Positions 1-9,081 of a stretch of 64,000 bases of DNA are shown piece after piece. The stretch spans positions 9,577 to 73,576 of the forward strand of contig CAZHUC010000008.1 in NCBI GenBank assembly GCA_964535825.1. The letters are read 5' to 3'. Under the pieces are notes generated by a model. That model was not told where the DNA came from. It made no database searches and worked only from the letters and a program-made list of their open reading frames with translations. Within the stretch, counting starts at the first letter, position 1; each line of letters starts with the position of its first letter. Origin of the DNA: CAZAQK01 sp964535825 (GTDB lineage Bacteria; Pseudomonadota; Alphaproteobacteria; Rickettsiales; SXRF01). The position numbers were made by a program, and so were the translations under genes.

Positions 1-289
1 GGATACCGCCATCGTGCGATAATGTTTTAAGGCGCGTGGAAAGTTCAAATCCGGCGATATCGATCTTCTCATCGGCTTTACGATTTTGCATATATCTGTG
101 CACTTTACCGAGGACATCCTGTATACGAAGCGGAAGATTATCATCGGTAATGACCAGCGCATCCGGCCATTCCTGCAATTGCTCTTTTGATTCAGCCACC
201 TGCGCAGAAATACCCGTCTCTTTCCGGATCAGGCCTGCCGCCACTTCGGTAAAATCCTGATTTTTGCTTACGATCACTACCGCGCTCAT
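1..289 (-). CDS. Partial gene, possible response-regulator-like protein (N-terminus only)
   Basis: An open frame starts with ATG at 289 on the minus strand and runs off the left edge without a stop, giving about 96 residues. It begins MSAVVIVSKNQDF. Around residues 42-70 a segment (ALVITDD...LPLRIQDVLGKV) resembles the end of a receiver domain. This is followed by IDIAGFEL, like the first strands of an OmpR/PhoB winged helix. No clear phospho-acceptor Asp pocket is visible, so this may be a degenerate receiver. It is divergent from ribA with about 35-70 bp between starts. The family assignment is inference from a short stretch and is weak. Confidence 0.45.
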   Translation of the reverse strand, partial: MSAVVIVSKNQDFTEVAAGLIRKETGISAQVAESKEQLQEWPDALVITDDNLPLRIQDVLGKVHRYMQNRKADEKIDIAGFELSTRLKTLSHDGGI

Positions 290-324
290 CGCGAAATTCC
301 CTAGATTTTCTGCCATTTTGTAGT

Positions 325-1440
325 ATGGATGGGCATATTCCGCAAGCGATATGGATTTTCATGCAGGAAAAACCTGAGAGCATAAGCAAGGCACATCTTT
401 TCACCGGACGGGCAGTTGACCAGCTGCGCCGCCAATTACCTGTTGTTTTACAGGATGATAATGGCAATAGCACCGGCTTTTACCCGCTGGAAGGGATGAC
501 AGCTTCTATCTGGCAGGAATTGCGGTCGTTAAAAGCCCCTGTGTCTTTAATTGTTACAGAAGCACGCGCAAAATACCTTGGCCTCAAGGTCAAAGCAGGC
601 ACCGTTGCATGCCTTGACGCCAGTGCCATGGATATTGCACAGCTCCAGGCAATGGCAGATCCCCTTGCCTCCTCATCTGATATCCCTGCACTTACATCGC
701 TTGATGCGACAGACGCGCACATTACCGCCATGCGACTGGTGAAGCACGCATCACTACTGCCTGCGCTTGTGGTGATCGATAACGTGAATTTCCCTGATGC
801 ATGGCTACGCGTTGCCACTAGTGACATCGCTGCCTACTGGGCGAACCCGCCACTGGATGTAACGCCGGTAGCTCAGGCGTACCTGCCGATACGCGAAACC
901 GAAAACTCCCGTATCATCTGCTTCCGCGATCGCTTTGGCACATCAATGCATATGGCAATCATCATCGGCGACGCATTGGCAGAAGATGCACCACTCACCC
1001 GCATTCATTCCTCCTGCCTTACAGGCGATATATTAGGCAGTCTGCGTTGCGATTGTTGCGACCAGCTGCATCTAAGCCTGCACCAGATGGCCGACCATGG
1101 CAGCGGTATTTTACTTTACCTGCATCAGGAAGGACGCGGTATCGGCATTGCAAATAAATTGCGCGCCTATGCCCTGCAGGAGCAAGGCATTGATACATAT
1201 GATGCGAATCTTATGCTTGGCTTCGGAGAAGATGAACGGGATTTTGCACTCGCCGCTGCGATCTTGAAATCACTCGGCAAGACACGCATCACGCTGCTTA
1301 CCAATAATCCACGCAAGGTGGAGAATGTGGAACAATACGGCATTGCGGTGGCAAAACGCCTGCCAGTTATTGCAGCAGCAGGCAGACACAATCAGGCGTA
1401 TCTTGATACGAAATCAAAGAAATCCGGACATTTATTCTAA
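325..1440 (+). CDS. ribA: GTP cyclohydrolase II, with N-terminal DHBP-synthase-like extension
   Basis: Converts GTP to 2,5-diamino-6-ribosylamino-pyrimidinone phosphate, the first step of riboflavin synthesis, in the cytoplasm. The C-terminal half carries the family signatures: zinc ligands Cys231, Cys242 and Cys244 (C-x10-C-x-C), HQEGRGIG, and LLTNNPRKV near the end. The first roughly 160 residues are a divergent extension of the kind seen in RibBA-like alphaproteobacterial proteins; I see no evidence that it is an active DHBP synthase. The start is uncertain: 325 is the longest option and 361 (MQEKPES) is equally plausible, since neither has a clear Shine-Dalgarno. It ends 14 bp before the convergent TAXI gene. 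Confidence 0.9.
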   Translation: MDGHIPQAIWIFMQEKPESISKAHLFTGRAVDQLRRQLPVVLQDDNGNSTGFYPLEGMTASIWQELRSLKAPVSLIVTEARAKYLGLKVKAGTVACLDASAMDIAQLQAMADPLASSSDIPALTSLDATDAHITAMRLVKHASLLPALVVIDNVNFPDAWLRVATSDIAAYWANPPLDVTPVAQAYLPIRETENSRIICFRDRFGTSMHMAIIIGDALAEDAPLTRIHSSCLTGDILGSLRCDCCDQLHLSLHQMADHGSGILLYLHQEGRGIGIANKLRAYALQEQGIDTYDANLMLGFGEDERDFALAAAILKSLGKTRITLLTNNPRKVENVEQYGIAVAKRLPVIAAAGRHNQAYLDTKSKKSGHLF

Positions 1441-1454
1441 TATCGCTGAGGCGA

Positions 1455-2516
1455 TTACTGCTTATTCTTCTCGATGATGCTTATGAGATCCTGACCAAGT
1501 TCAGACTTGTCAGGCTCTGCGGCTTTAACCGTTGCCGGCCATACGCAGCTGTCTTTTTTCCACAGGCCAAGTTCGGCATCGAGATTCACTTCTTTCCATT
1601 TTGGATGGCCCTTTTCCTTTAGCATCGGCATGCTATCACGCAGTGCCTTACCAAGGGCTGCCATCCTTTCGCAACGCTTCTTGCTGCCACTTTCTGAGAA
1701 GTCGAATGACACCATTACTGCCTGCACGGCAATGGTCGATACATTGCTTTTTACAAAGTTGTAATCGTTCTTGCTAATTTCTGCTGGCTTGTATTCTTCC
1801 AGCATCTTCGGATTATCCATCGGGATGAAATGCACCTGCTCAAGCATAGGCGCATATTTATGGTTTTCCGGCAGCGTCAGATCTTCAAGATTCTTGAACA
1901 AACGCACTGGCTTGCCCGCCACATAGATAACAGCATCGAGTTCACCTTTAAGCACCGCGACCACACCTTGCGCCGGCGGAATCTTCTGCATGTCAGCAGG
2001 TGTGATGCCCATCATGGAAAAGATATTGATGGCGGTCAGCATGTTGCCGCTACCCTCTTCACCAATAGCAATCTTTTTACCTTCAAGGTCAGAAAAACTC
2101 TTAATTGATTTACGCGCAAGTACATGCACTTCTTCATTATAGAATGGGAAGATCATGCGCAGGTTACCAGCCATACGGATCGAATCTGGACTCTTCGAGC
2201 GCGCAAGGAAGCCAAGCACGTCGGACTGAACGATACCAAGCGCAGCATTCTCTGTGCTGTTGATGCGTTTGATATTGTCGATAGAACCTTCAGATGGTTT
2301 TACATCAACAGGGATGCCGATCTTTTCACCGACCATCGCAATATCTTTACCAAAAGCGAAATATGTGCCGGTCTTCGGACCTGTCACGATGCCAAGCATC
2401 TCTGCTTTTGTCTCTGGCTTTACTTCTTTTTTTGCGGAGGGTTTAGAAGGTGCGGCAATAGCTACCGATGCAATTACCAGTGACGCGAAGAGTGCGCCTG
2501 CAATACGCTGAAACAT
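1455..2516 (-). CDS. TAXI-family TRAP transporter solute-binding protein
   Basis: Periplasmic substrate-binding protein of the TRAP-associated extracytoplasmic immunogenic (TAXI) family; 353 residues. A signal peptide occupies about residues 1-21 (cleavage near AIA-AP), followed by a Lys-rich linker. The core has the family's GIVTGPKTGTYFAFG opening, LGIVQSDVLGF, and a DLEGKKIAIGEEGSG segment. The substrate is unknown. It lies 17 bp downstream of a small single-pass membrane protein and probably shares its transcript. TAXI proteins normally work with a fused DctQM membrane subunit, and none is present in this window, so the transporter partner must be elsewhere or the protein has another role. 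Confidence 0.85.
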   Translation of the reverse strand: MFQRIAGALFASLVIASVAIAAPSKPSAKKEVKPETKAEMLGIVTGPKTGTYFAFGKDIAMVGEKIGIPVDVKPSEGSIDNIKRINSTENAALGIVQSDVLGFLARSKSPDSIRMAGNLRMIFPFYNEEVHVLARKSIKSFSDLEGKKIAIGEEGSGNMLTAINIFSMMGITPADMQKIPPAQGVVAVLKGELDAVIYVAGKPVRLFKNLEDLTLPENHKYAPMLEQVHFIPMDNPKMLEEYKPAEISKNDYNFVKSNVSTIAVQAVMVSFDFSESGSKKRCERMAALGKALRDSMPMLKEKGHPKWKEVNLDAELGLWKKDSCVWPATVKAAEPDKSELGQDLISIIEKNKQ

Positions 2517-2533
2517 AGACTTCCCGTAAATTA

Positions 2534-2908
2534 TTAATATTTATTCACGACGGAAAGTAAATCCCTATTGGCTCTGTTGTCAACCTCTGTCATGGTTTTA
2601 ATGGCAGTAACCTGCTCATCCGACGGCTCAATATGTGTCACCTGGCCGATGATACCGCCTTCTTTGCCATTGATAATTATGGTTTTATCGGCATTTTCCT
2701 GAAGCTTTGCTGCCATAGGCTGTATCACGGCATGCGCCGATGCTTCGGGAATGAACGCACCACCCCATAGCTTATTGATATGTATAACTACAGCTGACAC
2801 TACAAAGAGTGCCGAAACTCCGCTTAGGAAATAGGCTTTGTCCTGATCGGAGCGCTCCGCGATCCATTTTTTGACGTGGGCAAAGCGCGACGTCTTTTTT
2901 GCAGACAC
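2534..2908 (-). CDS. Small single-pass membrane protein, unknown function
   Basis: A 124-residue protein with a basic N-terminus (about residues 1-22), one clear transmembrane segment at about residues 27-46 (FLSGVSALFVVSAVVIHI) and a C-terminal domain of about 75 residues that is probably periplasmic. I do not recognise a family. It is too small and has too few membrane spans to be the four-helix DctQ subunit of a TRAP transporter. It sits immediately upstream of the TAXI binding protein, 17 bp apart on the same strand, which suggests co-transcription and perhaps a shared role in membrane anchoring or signalling (inference). Confidence 0.7.
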   Translation of the reverse strand: MSAKKTSRFAHVKKWIAERSDQDKAYFLSGVSALFVVSAVVIHINKLWGGAFIPEASAHAVIQPMAAKLQENADKTIIINGKEGGIIGQVTHIEPSDEQVTAIKTMTEVDNRANRDLLSVVNKY

Positions 2909-2980
2909 CGGAAAACGATGAATTTTTGGCCTTGAATGCGAGATAACAGCCCCCTGATCAACAGCACCATCATAGCGACG

Positions 2981-2989
2981 TGTGGATAA
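2981..2989 (-). other. Isolated perfect DnaA-box match
   Basis: TGTGGATAA, the exact reverse complement of the consensus DnaA box, lies in the 173-bp divergent gap between the small membrane protein and pmbA. No second box is visible nearby, so it is not origin-like by itself. It could be a titration or regulatory site, or a chance match. Confidence 0.3.
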
Positions 2990-3081
2990 TTACTCAACTA
3001 CAGTAATAATTACAATGATTTTTCTTACATTTTTTTGGGTATGCGTTGCGAAAATACACTATTTGTATTAACAAGCTCTGG

Positions 3082-4425
3082 ATGAATGAATCACTCGACA
3101 GATTATCATGGTTACTGAAGGAAACCCGTGCCCATGGTGCCGATGCTGCAGATGGCCTTTACCTTCACTCGGTTGAATCCTCCACATCCGTACGTCTTGG
3201 CAAACCGGAAGATATCACGCGCTCAGAAAGTGCCGTGATCGGCCTGCGTGCGTTCTGTGGAAAACAACAGGCAATCGTATCGTCAACCGATACCAGCGTT
3301 CCTGCACTCAAGGAGCTTGCAGAACGCGTTGTGAGCATGGCGCGTGTCACGCCCGCCGATAATGATGCTGGATTAAGTTCACAATCATTACTCGCAACGG
3401 ATATTCCCGCTCTTGATCTGGAAGATACATACGAACCCGACAATGCATGGCTGAGGGAGCAATGCAAGAATGCGGAAGAATCGGCACTTGCCGTGAAAGG
3501 CATCACCAACTCTGAAGGCGCGGAAGCAAGCCACAGCCGCACGCGTATCGACCTCGCGATCGATAGCGATGATGTACGGTTCGCAGAGTCTTATCAAAGT
3601 AGCATGTTCTCTGTTTCCGTATCCGTACTGGCTGGCAAAGATACCAGCATGGAAAGAGATTATGATTTTTCTACCAAGCGCCATCATAAAGATCTGACAG
3701 AAGCTGGTGATATTGGTAAGCAAGCCGCAAAGCTTGCGCTCGCAAGACTCAACCCACGCAAAGTGTCCACCTGCAGTGTACCAGTGATATTCGATCCACG
3801 CGTCAGCCGTAGCCTGGTTGGTATTTTTGCCGGCGCTATCTCCGGCAGTGCAATAACACGCGGCGCAAGTTTCCTGAAAGATGCCATGGGCAAACCTGTT
3901 TTCAATGACAGCATCACCATCATAGATGATCCGCATATCGCTTGCGGTCTTGCTTCCAAACCATTCGATGCGGAAGGTGTTAAAAACGGCACGCGTGTGT
4001 TGCTGGAAAATGGTGTGCTTAAAAGCTGGATACTGGATACGCGCACCGCAAACAAACTGGGCCTGAAAACAACAGGCAACGCTTCACGCTCACCGTCATC
4101 ATCGCCCTCACCTGCTGCCACCAATACCTATATGGCAAATGGCAAGCACACGCCGCAAGCACTGATAAGCGATATCAAGAATGGGTTTTACGTCACCGAA
4201 ACATTCGGCATGGGCGTCAACATCATCACCGGTGATTACAGCCAGGGCGCATCCGGCTTCTGGATCGAAAATGGCGAGATCGCCTATCCGGTATCCGAGA
4301 TCACCATCGCCGGTAAATTGCAGGATATGTTCATCATGGCAACGCCTGCCAATGACCTGACCATGCGCTACGCCACGAATGCGCCGACAGTTCGCATAGA
4401 CGCCATGACCATTGCAGGTGTATAA
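3082..4425 (+). CDS. pmbA: TldE/PmbA-type subunit of the TldD-TldE metalloprotease
   Basis: A 447-residue member of the TldD/PmbA (U62) family. In known systems TldD and TldE form a protease that trims modified peptides and degrades unfolded peptides. This copy has no HExxxH zinc motif, which identifies it as the TldE/PmbA half. The C-terminal third (GFYVTETFGMGVNIITGDYSQGASG, read as two adjoining motifs, then GEIAYPVSEITIAG) is diagnostic. ATG at 3082 is preferred; an upstream in-frame TTG at 3046 would add 12 residues with no clear ribosome site. It is followed at once by an ABC exporter and the lipid A genes. No tldD is present in the window. Confidence 0.88.
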   Translation: MNESLDRLSWLLKETRAHGADAADGLYLHSVESSTSVRLGKPEDITRSESAVIGLRAFCGKQQAIVSSTDTSVPALKELAERVVSMARVTPADNDAGLSSQSLLATDIPALDLEDTYEPDNAWLREQCKNAEESALAVKGITNSEGAEASHSRTRIDLAIDSDDVRFAESYQSSMFSVSVSVLAGKDTSMERDYDFSTKRHHKDLTEAGDIGKQAAKLALARLNPRKVSTCSVPVIFDPRVSRSLVGIFAGAISGSAITRGASFLKDAMGKPVFNDSITIIDDPHIACGLASKPFDAEGVKNGTRVLLENGVLKSWILDTRTANKLGLKTTGNASRSPSSSPSPAATNTYMANGKHTPQALISDIKNGFYVTETFGMGVNIITGDYSQGASGFWIENGEIAYPVSEITIAGKLQDMFIMATPANDLTMRYATNAPTVRIDAMTIAGV

Positions 4426-4432
4426 ACCCTTT

Positions 4433-6187
4433 ATGTTGTATGATTATACCACACGCTACTTGCTGAAACGTCTCCTGCGCGAGCACATACTGCGCTATCG
4501 CGGGCGTATTCTTTTTGCCGTGATGTGTATGTTCATCGTTGCAGCAGCAACTGCTGCCAATGCATGGATGATGCAGCCAGCGCTCGACCAGATATTCATC
4601 GAGAAAAATCGTGACATGCTGATGCTGATCCCTATCGCGGTGTTCGTGATTGCGCTGATCGGTGCAGCGGCGAATTACGGCAACTTGCTTTCCATGCGTT
4701 TTGTGGGCCAGCGCATTATTGCGGATATGCAGAAGCGCCTCTTCGCTCATCTGATGGTAAGTGATATCGGCCTGTTCTATTCGCAATCGTCCGGTAAACT
4801 CATTTCGCGTTTTACTAACGACATCAACTTAATGCGCAATGCTTTTTCCAACGTGCTTACTGCATTCGCCAAGGAACTGCTTTCGATGATCTTCCTCATC
4901 GGCGTGATGTTCTACCAGAACGCTGAGCTCGCGGTGATTGCACTTCTCGTATTCCCGGTTGCCATCTATCCGGTGGTGCGTCTTTCCAAGCGCATGCGCA
5001 AAATTTCTGACAGCACACAAAATCAATTGGGTGAATTCACATCAACGCTGGATGAGATATTTCAAGGCATCCGCACGGTAAAATCCTATAACCGCGAAGG
5101 TTTTGAAATAAACCGCGCCGGCAGTATTATCGAAGCATTGTTCGGGCTTTACTACAAAGCCTCACGCGTGCAGACCGCCTCCACACCTATCATGGAAGTG
5201 CTTAGCGGCATCTCGATCGCTTCTGTTATATGGTATGGTGGTTTTCAGGTGCTCGACAGCGAAACCACCCCCGGCGCATTCTTCTCCTTCATCACTGCAT
5301 TCCTGATGGCATACAAACCAGTGCGTGCGCTGGCTGGCCTTAACACCACCTTGCAGGAAGGGTTAGTGGCAGCCGCTCGTCTTTTCCATGCACTTGATAT
5401 GCCACCGACCATTGTTGATAAACAAGGCGCACAACCCTTACAGATCAGCACCGGTCACATACGGTTCGAGAATGTGTCTTTCTCTTATGGTAAAGATGCA
5501 GCAAGCGTCGATCACATCACGCTGGAAGTACCGGCAGGAAAAACTGCTGCACTCGTTGGATTATCTGGTGGTGGCAAGTCCACACTCATGAATCTTTTAC
5601 TGCGTTTCTATGAAACCGAGTCTGGCCGCATCACGATCGACGGACAAGACATCAAAGACGTAACACTTGCATCACTGCGCGCCGCTATGGGTTTTGTACC
5701 TCAGGAATCCATGCTGTTCGATGATTCTGTAAAAACCAACATTGCCTACGGTCGCGAAGGCGCATCGGACGAAGATATCGTCACCGCAGCAAAACATGCT
5801 GCAGCCGATGGCTTTATTCGCAACCTGCCAAAATCTTATGACACGATGATCGGATCGCATGGTGTAAGGCTCTCTGGTGGTCAACGTCAGCGCATTGCCA
5901 TTGCGCGTGCTATGCTTAAGAATGCGCCGATCTTATTGTTGGATGAAGCAACGTCTTCGCTCGACAACGAATCCGAACGCAGTATCCAGGAAGCGCTCTC
6001 TACCCTTATGCGCGGCCGCACCACGCTGGTGATCGCGCATCGTTTAAGTACCATTGTGAATGCCGATATCATTTATGTGATGGAAAATGGCCGTGTCGTT
6101 GAAAGCGGCACACACGCCGAACTCATGAATGCAAAAGGCAAATACCACCAGCTTTATGCCAATGCCGGTGCTACAGAAATTGTTTAA
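4433..6187 (+). CDS. ABC transporter, fused permease and ATPase, MsbA-like lipid exporter
   Basis: A half-transporter of 584 residues with six transmembrane helices in roughly the first 300 residues and an ATPase domain after about residue 340. Visible motifs: Walker A GLSGGGKST (about 376), signature LSGGQRQRIAIARA (about 480), Walker B ILLLDEATSSLD (about 500) and H-loop IAHRLSTI (about 535). MsbA-type proteins flip lipid A core across the inner membrane. The position directly upstream of lipid A and Kdo genes supports that role, though multidrug exporters look alike. ATG at 4433 lies 8 bp after pmbA ends; an upstream TTG at 4412 would overlap pmbA. Confidence 0.85.
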   Translation: MLYDYTTRYLLKRLLREHILRYRGRILFAVMCMFIVAAATAANAWMMQPALDQIFIEKNRDMLMLIPIAVFVIALIGAAANYGNLLSMRFVGQRIIADMQKRLFAHLMVSDIGLFYSQSSGKLISRFTNDINLMRNAFSNVLTAFAKELLSMIFLIGVMFYQNAELAVIALLVFPVAIYPVVRLSKRMRKISDSTQNQLGEFTSTLDEIFQGIRTVKSYNREGFEINRAGSIIEALFGLYYKASRVQTASTPIMEVLSGISIASVIWYGGFQVLDSETTPGAFFSFITAFLMAYKPVRALAGLNTTLQEGLVAAARLFHALDMPPTIVDKQGAQPLQISTGHIRFENVSFSYGKDAASVDHITLEVPAGKTAALVGLSGGGKSTLMNLLLRFYETESGRITIDGQDIKDVTLASLRAAMGFVPQESMLFDDSVKTNIAYGREGASDEDIVTAAKHAAADGFIRNLPKSYDTMIGSHGVRLSGGQRQRIAIARAMLKNAPILLLDEATSSLDNESERSIQEALSTLMRGRTTLVIAHRLSTIVNADIIYVMENGRVVESGTHAELMNAKGKYHQLYANAGATEIV

Positions 6188-6192
6188 CGCAC

Positions 6193-6858
6193 ATGTCAGT
6201 TAAAAAGAAGATCCTCAAAAGCCCCGCTATACAGTACATACTGAGCCTATTGCTTGCGGGCTATATCTGGCTTGTATTCCTGACCAATAAAAAAATAAAA
6301 AACATTCATCCCGACGCCATGAAATACATGCGCGGTGAGGAAAATGCGGTCTTTGCATTCTGGCACGGGCGCATGATGATGCTTCCCACCTTCTGCCCTC
6401 CCAAGCGCAGGATGCATGTGCTGATTTCACTGCACCGCGATGGCAAGCTCATCTCGCAGGTGATTGAGCATTTCGGGCAGAAAACCGTGAGTGGCTCTAC
6501 CAGCAAAGGCGGCAAGGAAGCAGTGAGTGAAATATTGAAACTGCTGGAAACCGGCGTAAATATAAGCATCACACCGGACGGGCCGCGTGGCCCTGCACAG
6601 GTAGCAGCGCGCGGTATTGCCGGTGTTGCACGCTTTTCTGGCAAAGTGGTGCTGCCCGTGGTATTTTCTGCCACTCGCGCAAAACGCTTAAGAAGCTGGG
6701 ATAAATTTATGCTGGCATTACCATTCGGCAAAATATTCTTCTATGTAGGAAAACCTATTATCGTTTCTGCTGATGGTGATGAGGAGAGCGCACGCCTGCT
6801 TATTGAAAATTCCATGAACGCATTGCTGGCAGAAGCCGATGCACGTATCTCTGCATAA
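6193..6858 (+). CDS. DUF374 lysophospholipid-acyltransferase-like protein
   Basis: A 221-residue membrane-associated protein with an N-terminal hydrophobic helix (about residues 12-28), the acyltransferase-type motif FAFWHGRMMMLP, and ITPDGPRGPAQVA at about 128-140, which are the hallmarks of the DUF374 family. Family members sit beside waaA and lpxK in alphaproteobacteria and are thought to act on lipid A or phospholipids; the exact substrate is not known to me. It starts 5 bp after the ABC transporter and its end overlaps the waaA start by 20 bp, so translation is probably coupled. Confidence 0.85.
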   Translation: MSVKKKILKSPAIQYILSLLLAGYIWLVFLTNKKIKNIHPDAMKYMRGEENAVFAFWHGRMMMLPTFCPPKRRMHVLISLHRDGKLISQVIEHFGQKTVSGSTSKGGKEAVSEILKLLETGVNISITPDGPRGPAQVAARGIAGVARFSGKVVLPVVFSATRAKRLRSWDKFMLALPFGKIFFYVGKPIIVSADGDEESARLLIENSMNALLAEADARISA

Positions 6859-8116
6859 CGTATATTTTGTAGCATCTTCGCTGCTTTCTCCTTTCCTTCC
6901 GCTGTGGCTTGAAATACGTCGCCTGCGTGGCAAGGAGGATGCAAAGCGCAGCCCGGAGCGTTTTGGTATCGCTTCATATAAACGCCCTATTGGCATGCTG
7001 CTATGGATTCACGCGGCAAGCGTCGGCGAAGCGAATTCCGTGCTGTATTTTATCGAGGAACTCAAAAAGAAATTCTCGCATCTGAATATTTTGGTAACTA
7101 CAGGCACAGTGACCTCTGCAAACCTTATGGCAGCGCGCCTGCCCAAAGGGGTCATTCACCAGTATGTACCGGTGGATACGCCACTGGCGACCAGCCGGTT
7201 CATGCATCACTGGCGTCCCGACATCGCGCTTTGGGTGGAATCAGAGCTATGGCCTAATCTGATCGCATGCGCCGATAGCTGGAATTGCACCATGGGCATT
7301 ATCAATGGCCGTATGTCTGAGCGGTCGTTCCGTTTGTGGACAAAATATCCCTCCATGAGCCGCCCAATGATAGGAGCGTTCGACATGGTATTTGCGCAGA
7401 GCGAAGCAGACGGCAAACGCTTTGAAGCGCTGGGCGCAAAGCGCATCTTCTCATTCGGCAATATGAAATATGACGCACGTCCGCTTTCCTGCAATGAAGC
7501 AGAGCTCTTGCAAATAAAGCAGGGCATCGGTTCTCGCCCGGTATGGCTTGCTGCCAGCACCCATTCAGGTGAAGAAGAACAGATCATCAAGGCGCATGAT
7601 ATACTCAAACAAACCCGCAAGGACCTGCTGACCATCATTGTACCACGCCATCCAAATCGCGGGACAAAGATCTCAGAACTCACTGGAAAAGGCCGTACGG
7701 CCCTGCGTTCACAAAAACAAACCATCACTTCATCTACAAAATTTTACATTGCAGATACGCTGGGTGAACTTGGCTTATTCTATCGCCTTTGTGACATTGT
7801 GTTCATGGGCGGATCACTGGTACGTCATGGTGGGCAGAATCCGCTTGAACCGGCACGCCTTGCCTGCGCAATACTCACCGGCGTGCACACACATAATTTC
7901 AAAGATACCTATTACGAAATGCAAAGAGCAAAAGCCTGCATACGCGTTGAAAACGCAAAGGATCTGGCGGCGCAAATATCTGCACTGTTCGGCAACGCCG
8001 CAAAAATCAATGACCTGCGGGAGAATGCAAAAACATATGTGGAAACAAAATCTGGCACGACCGCCCGATTGATCAAAGCACTTAGCCCGATATTGATGAT
8101 CGGAACACAAAAATGA
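6839..8116 (+). CDS. waaA: 3-deoxy-D-manno-octulosonic acid (Kdo) transferase
   Basis: Transfers Kdo from CMP-Kdo to the lipid A precursor at the cytoplasmic face of the inner membrane; 425 residues, normal for the family. The N-terminus has a hydrophobic anchor followed by ERFG, which contains the catalytic Glu. Then come WIHAASVGE, VESELWPNLI, and in the C-terminal GT-B domain VPRHPNR and FMGGSLVRHGGQNPLEPA. It overlaps both the DUF374 gene (20 bp) and lpxK (ATGA, 4 bp), so the four genes form one operon. The number of Kdo residues added cannot be read from the sequence. Confidence 0.93.
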   Translation: MHVSLHNVYFVASSLLSPFLPLWLEIRRLRGKEDAKRSPERFGIASYKRPIGMLLWIHAASVGEANSVLYFIEELKKKFSHLNILVTTGTVTSANLMAARLPKGVIHQYVPVDTPLATSRFMHHWRPDIALWVESELWPNLIACADSWNCTMGIINGRMSERSFRLWTKYPSMSRPMIGAFDMVFAQSEADGKRFEALGAKRIFSFGNMKYDARPLSCNEAELLQIKQGIGSRPVWLAASTHSGEEEQIIKAHDILKQTRKDLLTIIVPRHPNRGTKISELTGKGRTALRSQKQTITSSTKFYIADTLGELGLFYRLCDIVFMGGSLVRHGGQNPLEPARLACAILTGVHTHNFKDTYYEMQRAKACIRVENAKDLAAQISALFGNAAKINDLRENAKTYVETKSGTTARLIKALSPILMIGTQK

Positions 8117-9081
8117 AAACACCTTCTTTCTGGCAAACCAAAAATATCATGGCAGTGGCCTTGCTGCCTGCAAGCATGGTGTATCAACGTATCACGGCGT
8201 TGCGTAGCCGCTTTATCAAGCCGACAAAGATCAATGTACCGGTGATCTGCATTGGCGGTCTTACGGCGGGTGGTGCGGGTAAAACGCCTGTGTGCCTGCA
8301 TATTGGTGGATTATGCAAAGAGCGCGGTATCAATGCATGGTTTCTAAGCCGTGGATACAAGGGAAAGCTGCAAGGCCCGATCCAGGTAAAACCGTCCGAA
8401 CACACCGCATATGAGGTCGGTGATGAGCCGTTACTTCTGGCGCATGTGCTACCTACCGTTATAGCAAAAGACCGCGTGCTTGGCGCACAGTTCGCTGCAA
8501 AAGCTGGCGCAGAACTTATCATCATGGATGATGGTTTTCAAAATCCTTTCATCCACAAGGATGTGTCCATTCTGGTCGCCGATGGCACGTTGATGTTCGG
8601 CAATGAATATATCATTCCGGCCGGCCCACTGCGTGAGCCTATAATAAGCGGCCTCAAGCGTTCAGAGGGCATCATCATCATTAACCCGCAGTCACATTCT
8701 GGCATTCCTGCCATTGGGATACCGATGCTGCGCGCCAACACAAAATCCAATGACGATGCACTAAGCCTGAAAGGAAAAAAGGTAGTAGCTTTCTGTGGTC
8801 TTGCCTATCCGCAGAAATTTTTTACGACGCTTTCTTCTATTGGTGCAAAGCTGGTTGAAACAAAAACATTCCCCGATCATTACGAATATAGCGACGCCGA
8901 GATCGATGCGTTGGCGCTGAGCGCAAAAGATAAAGAAGCCATATTGGTCACCACCTCCAAGGATGCTGCGCGCATGAATGCAAGATGCCTTTCACTAGTC
9001 ACAGTTGTGTATGTAACGCTTGATTTTGAGAAACCAGATGCATTAATGGCACTGATCGATAAAGCGCTTAAAGCATCATGA
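8113..9081 (+). CDS. lpxK: Tetraacyldisaccharide 4'-kinase
   Basis: Phosphorylates the 4' position of the lipid A disaccharide at the inner membrane; 322 residues. An N-terminal hydrophobic stretch is followed by the P-loop TAGGAGKTP at about residues 50-58. Further motifs are FLSRGYKGKLQGP, VGDEPLLLA, and IMDDGFQNP at about 138-146 (the Walker-B-like DDGFQ). It starts in the stop codon of waaA (ATGA) and ends in an ATGA overlap with the acyltransferase downstream, showing tight coupling within the lipid A operon. Confidence 0.95.
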   Translation: MKTPSFWQTKNIMAVALLPASMVYQRITALRSRFIKPTKINVPVICIGGLTAGGAGKTPVCLHIGGLCKERGINAWFLSRGYKGKLQGPIQVKPSEHTAYEVGDEPLLLAHVLPTVIAKDRVLGAQFAAKAGAELIIMDDGFQNPFIHKDVSILVADGTLMFGNEYIIPAGPLREPIISGLKRSEGIIIINPQSHSGIPAIGIPMLRANTKSNDDALSLKGKKVVAFCGLAYPQKFFTTLSSIGAKLVETKTFPDHYEYSDAEIDALALSAKDKEAILVTTSKDAARMNARCLSLVTVVYVTLDFEKPDALMALIDKALKAS

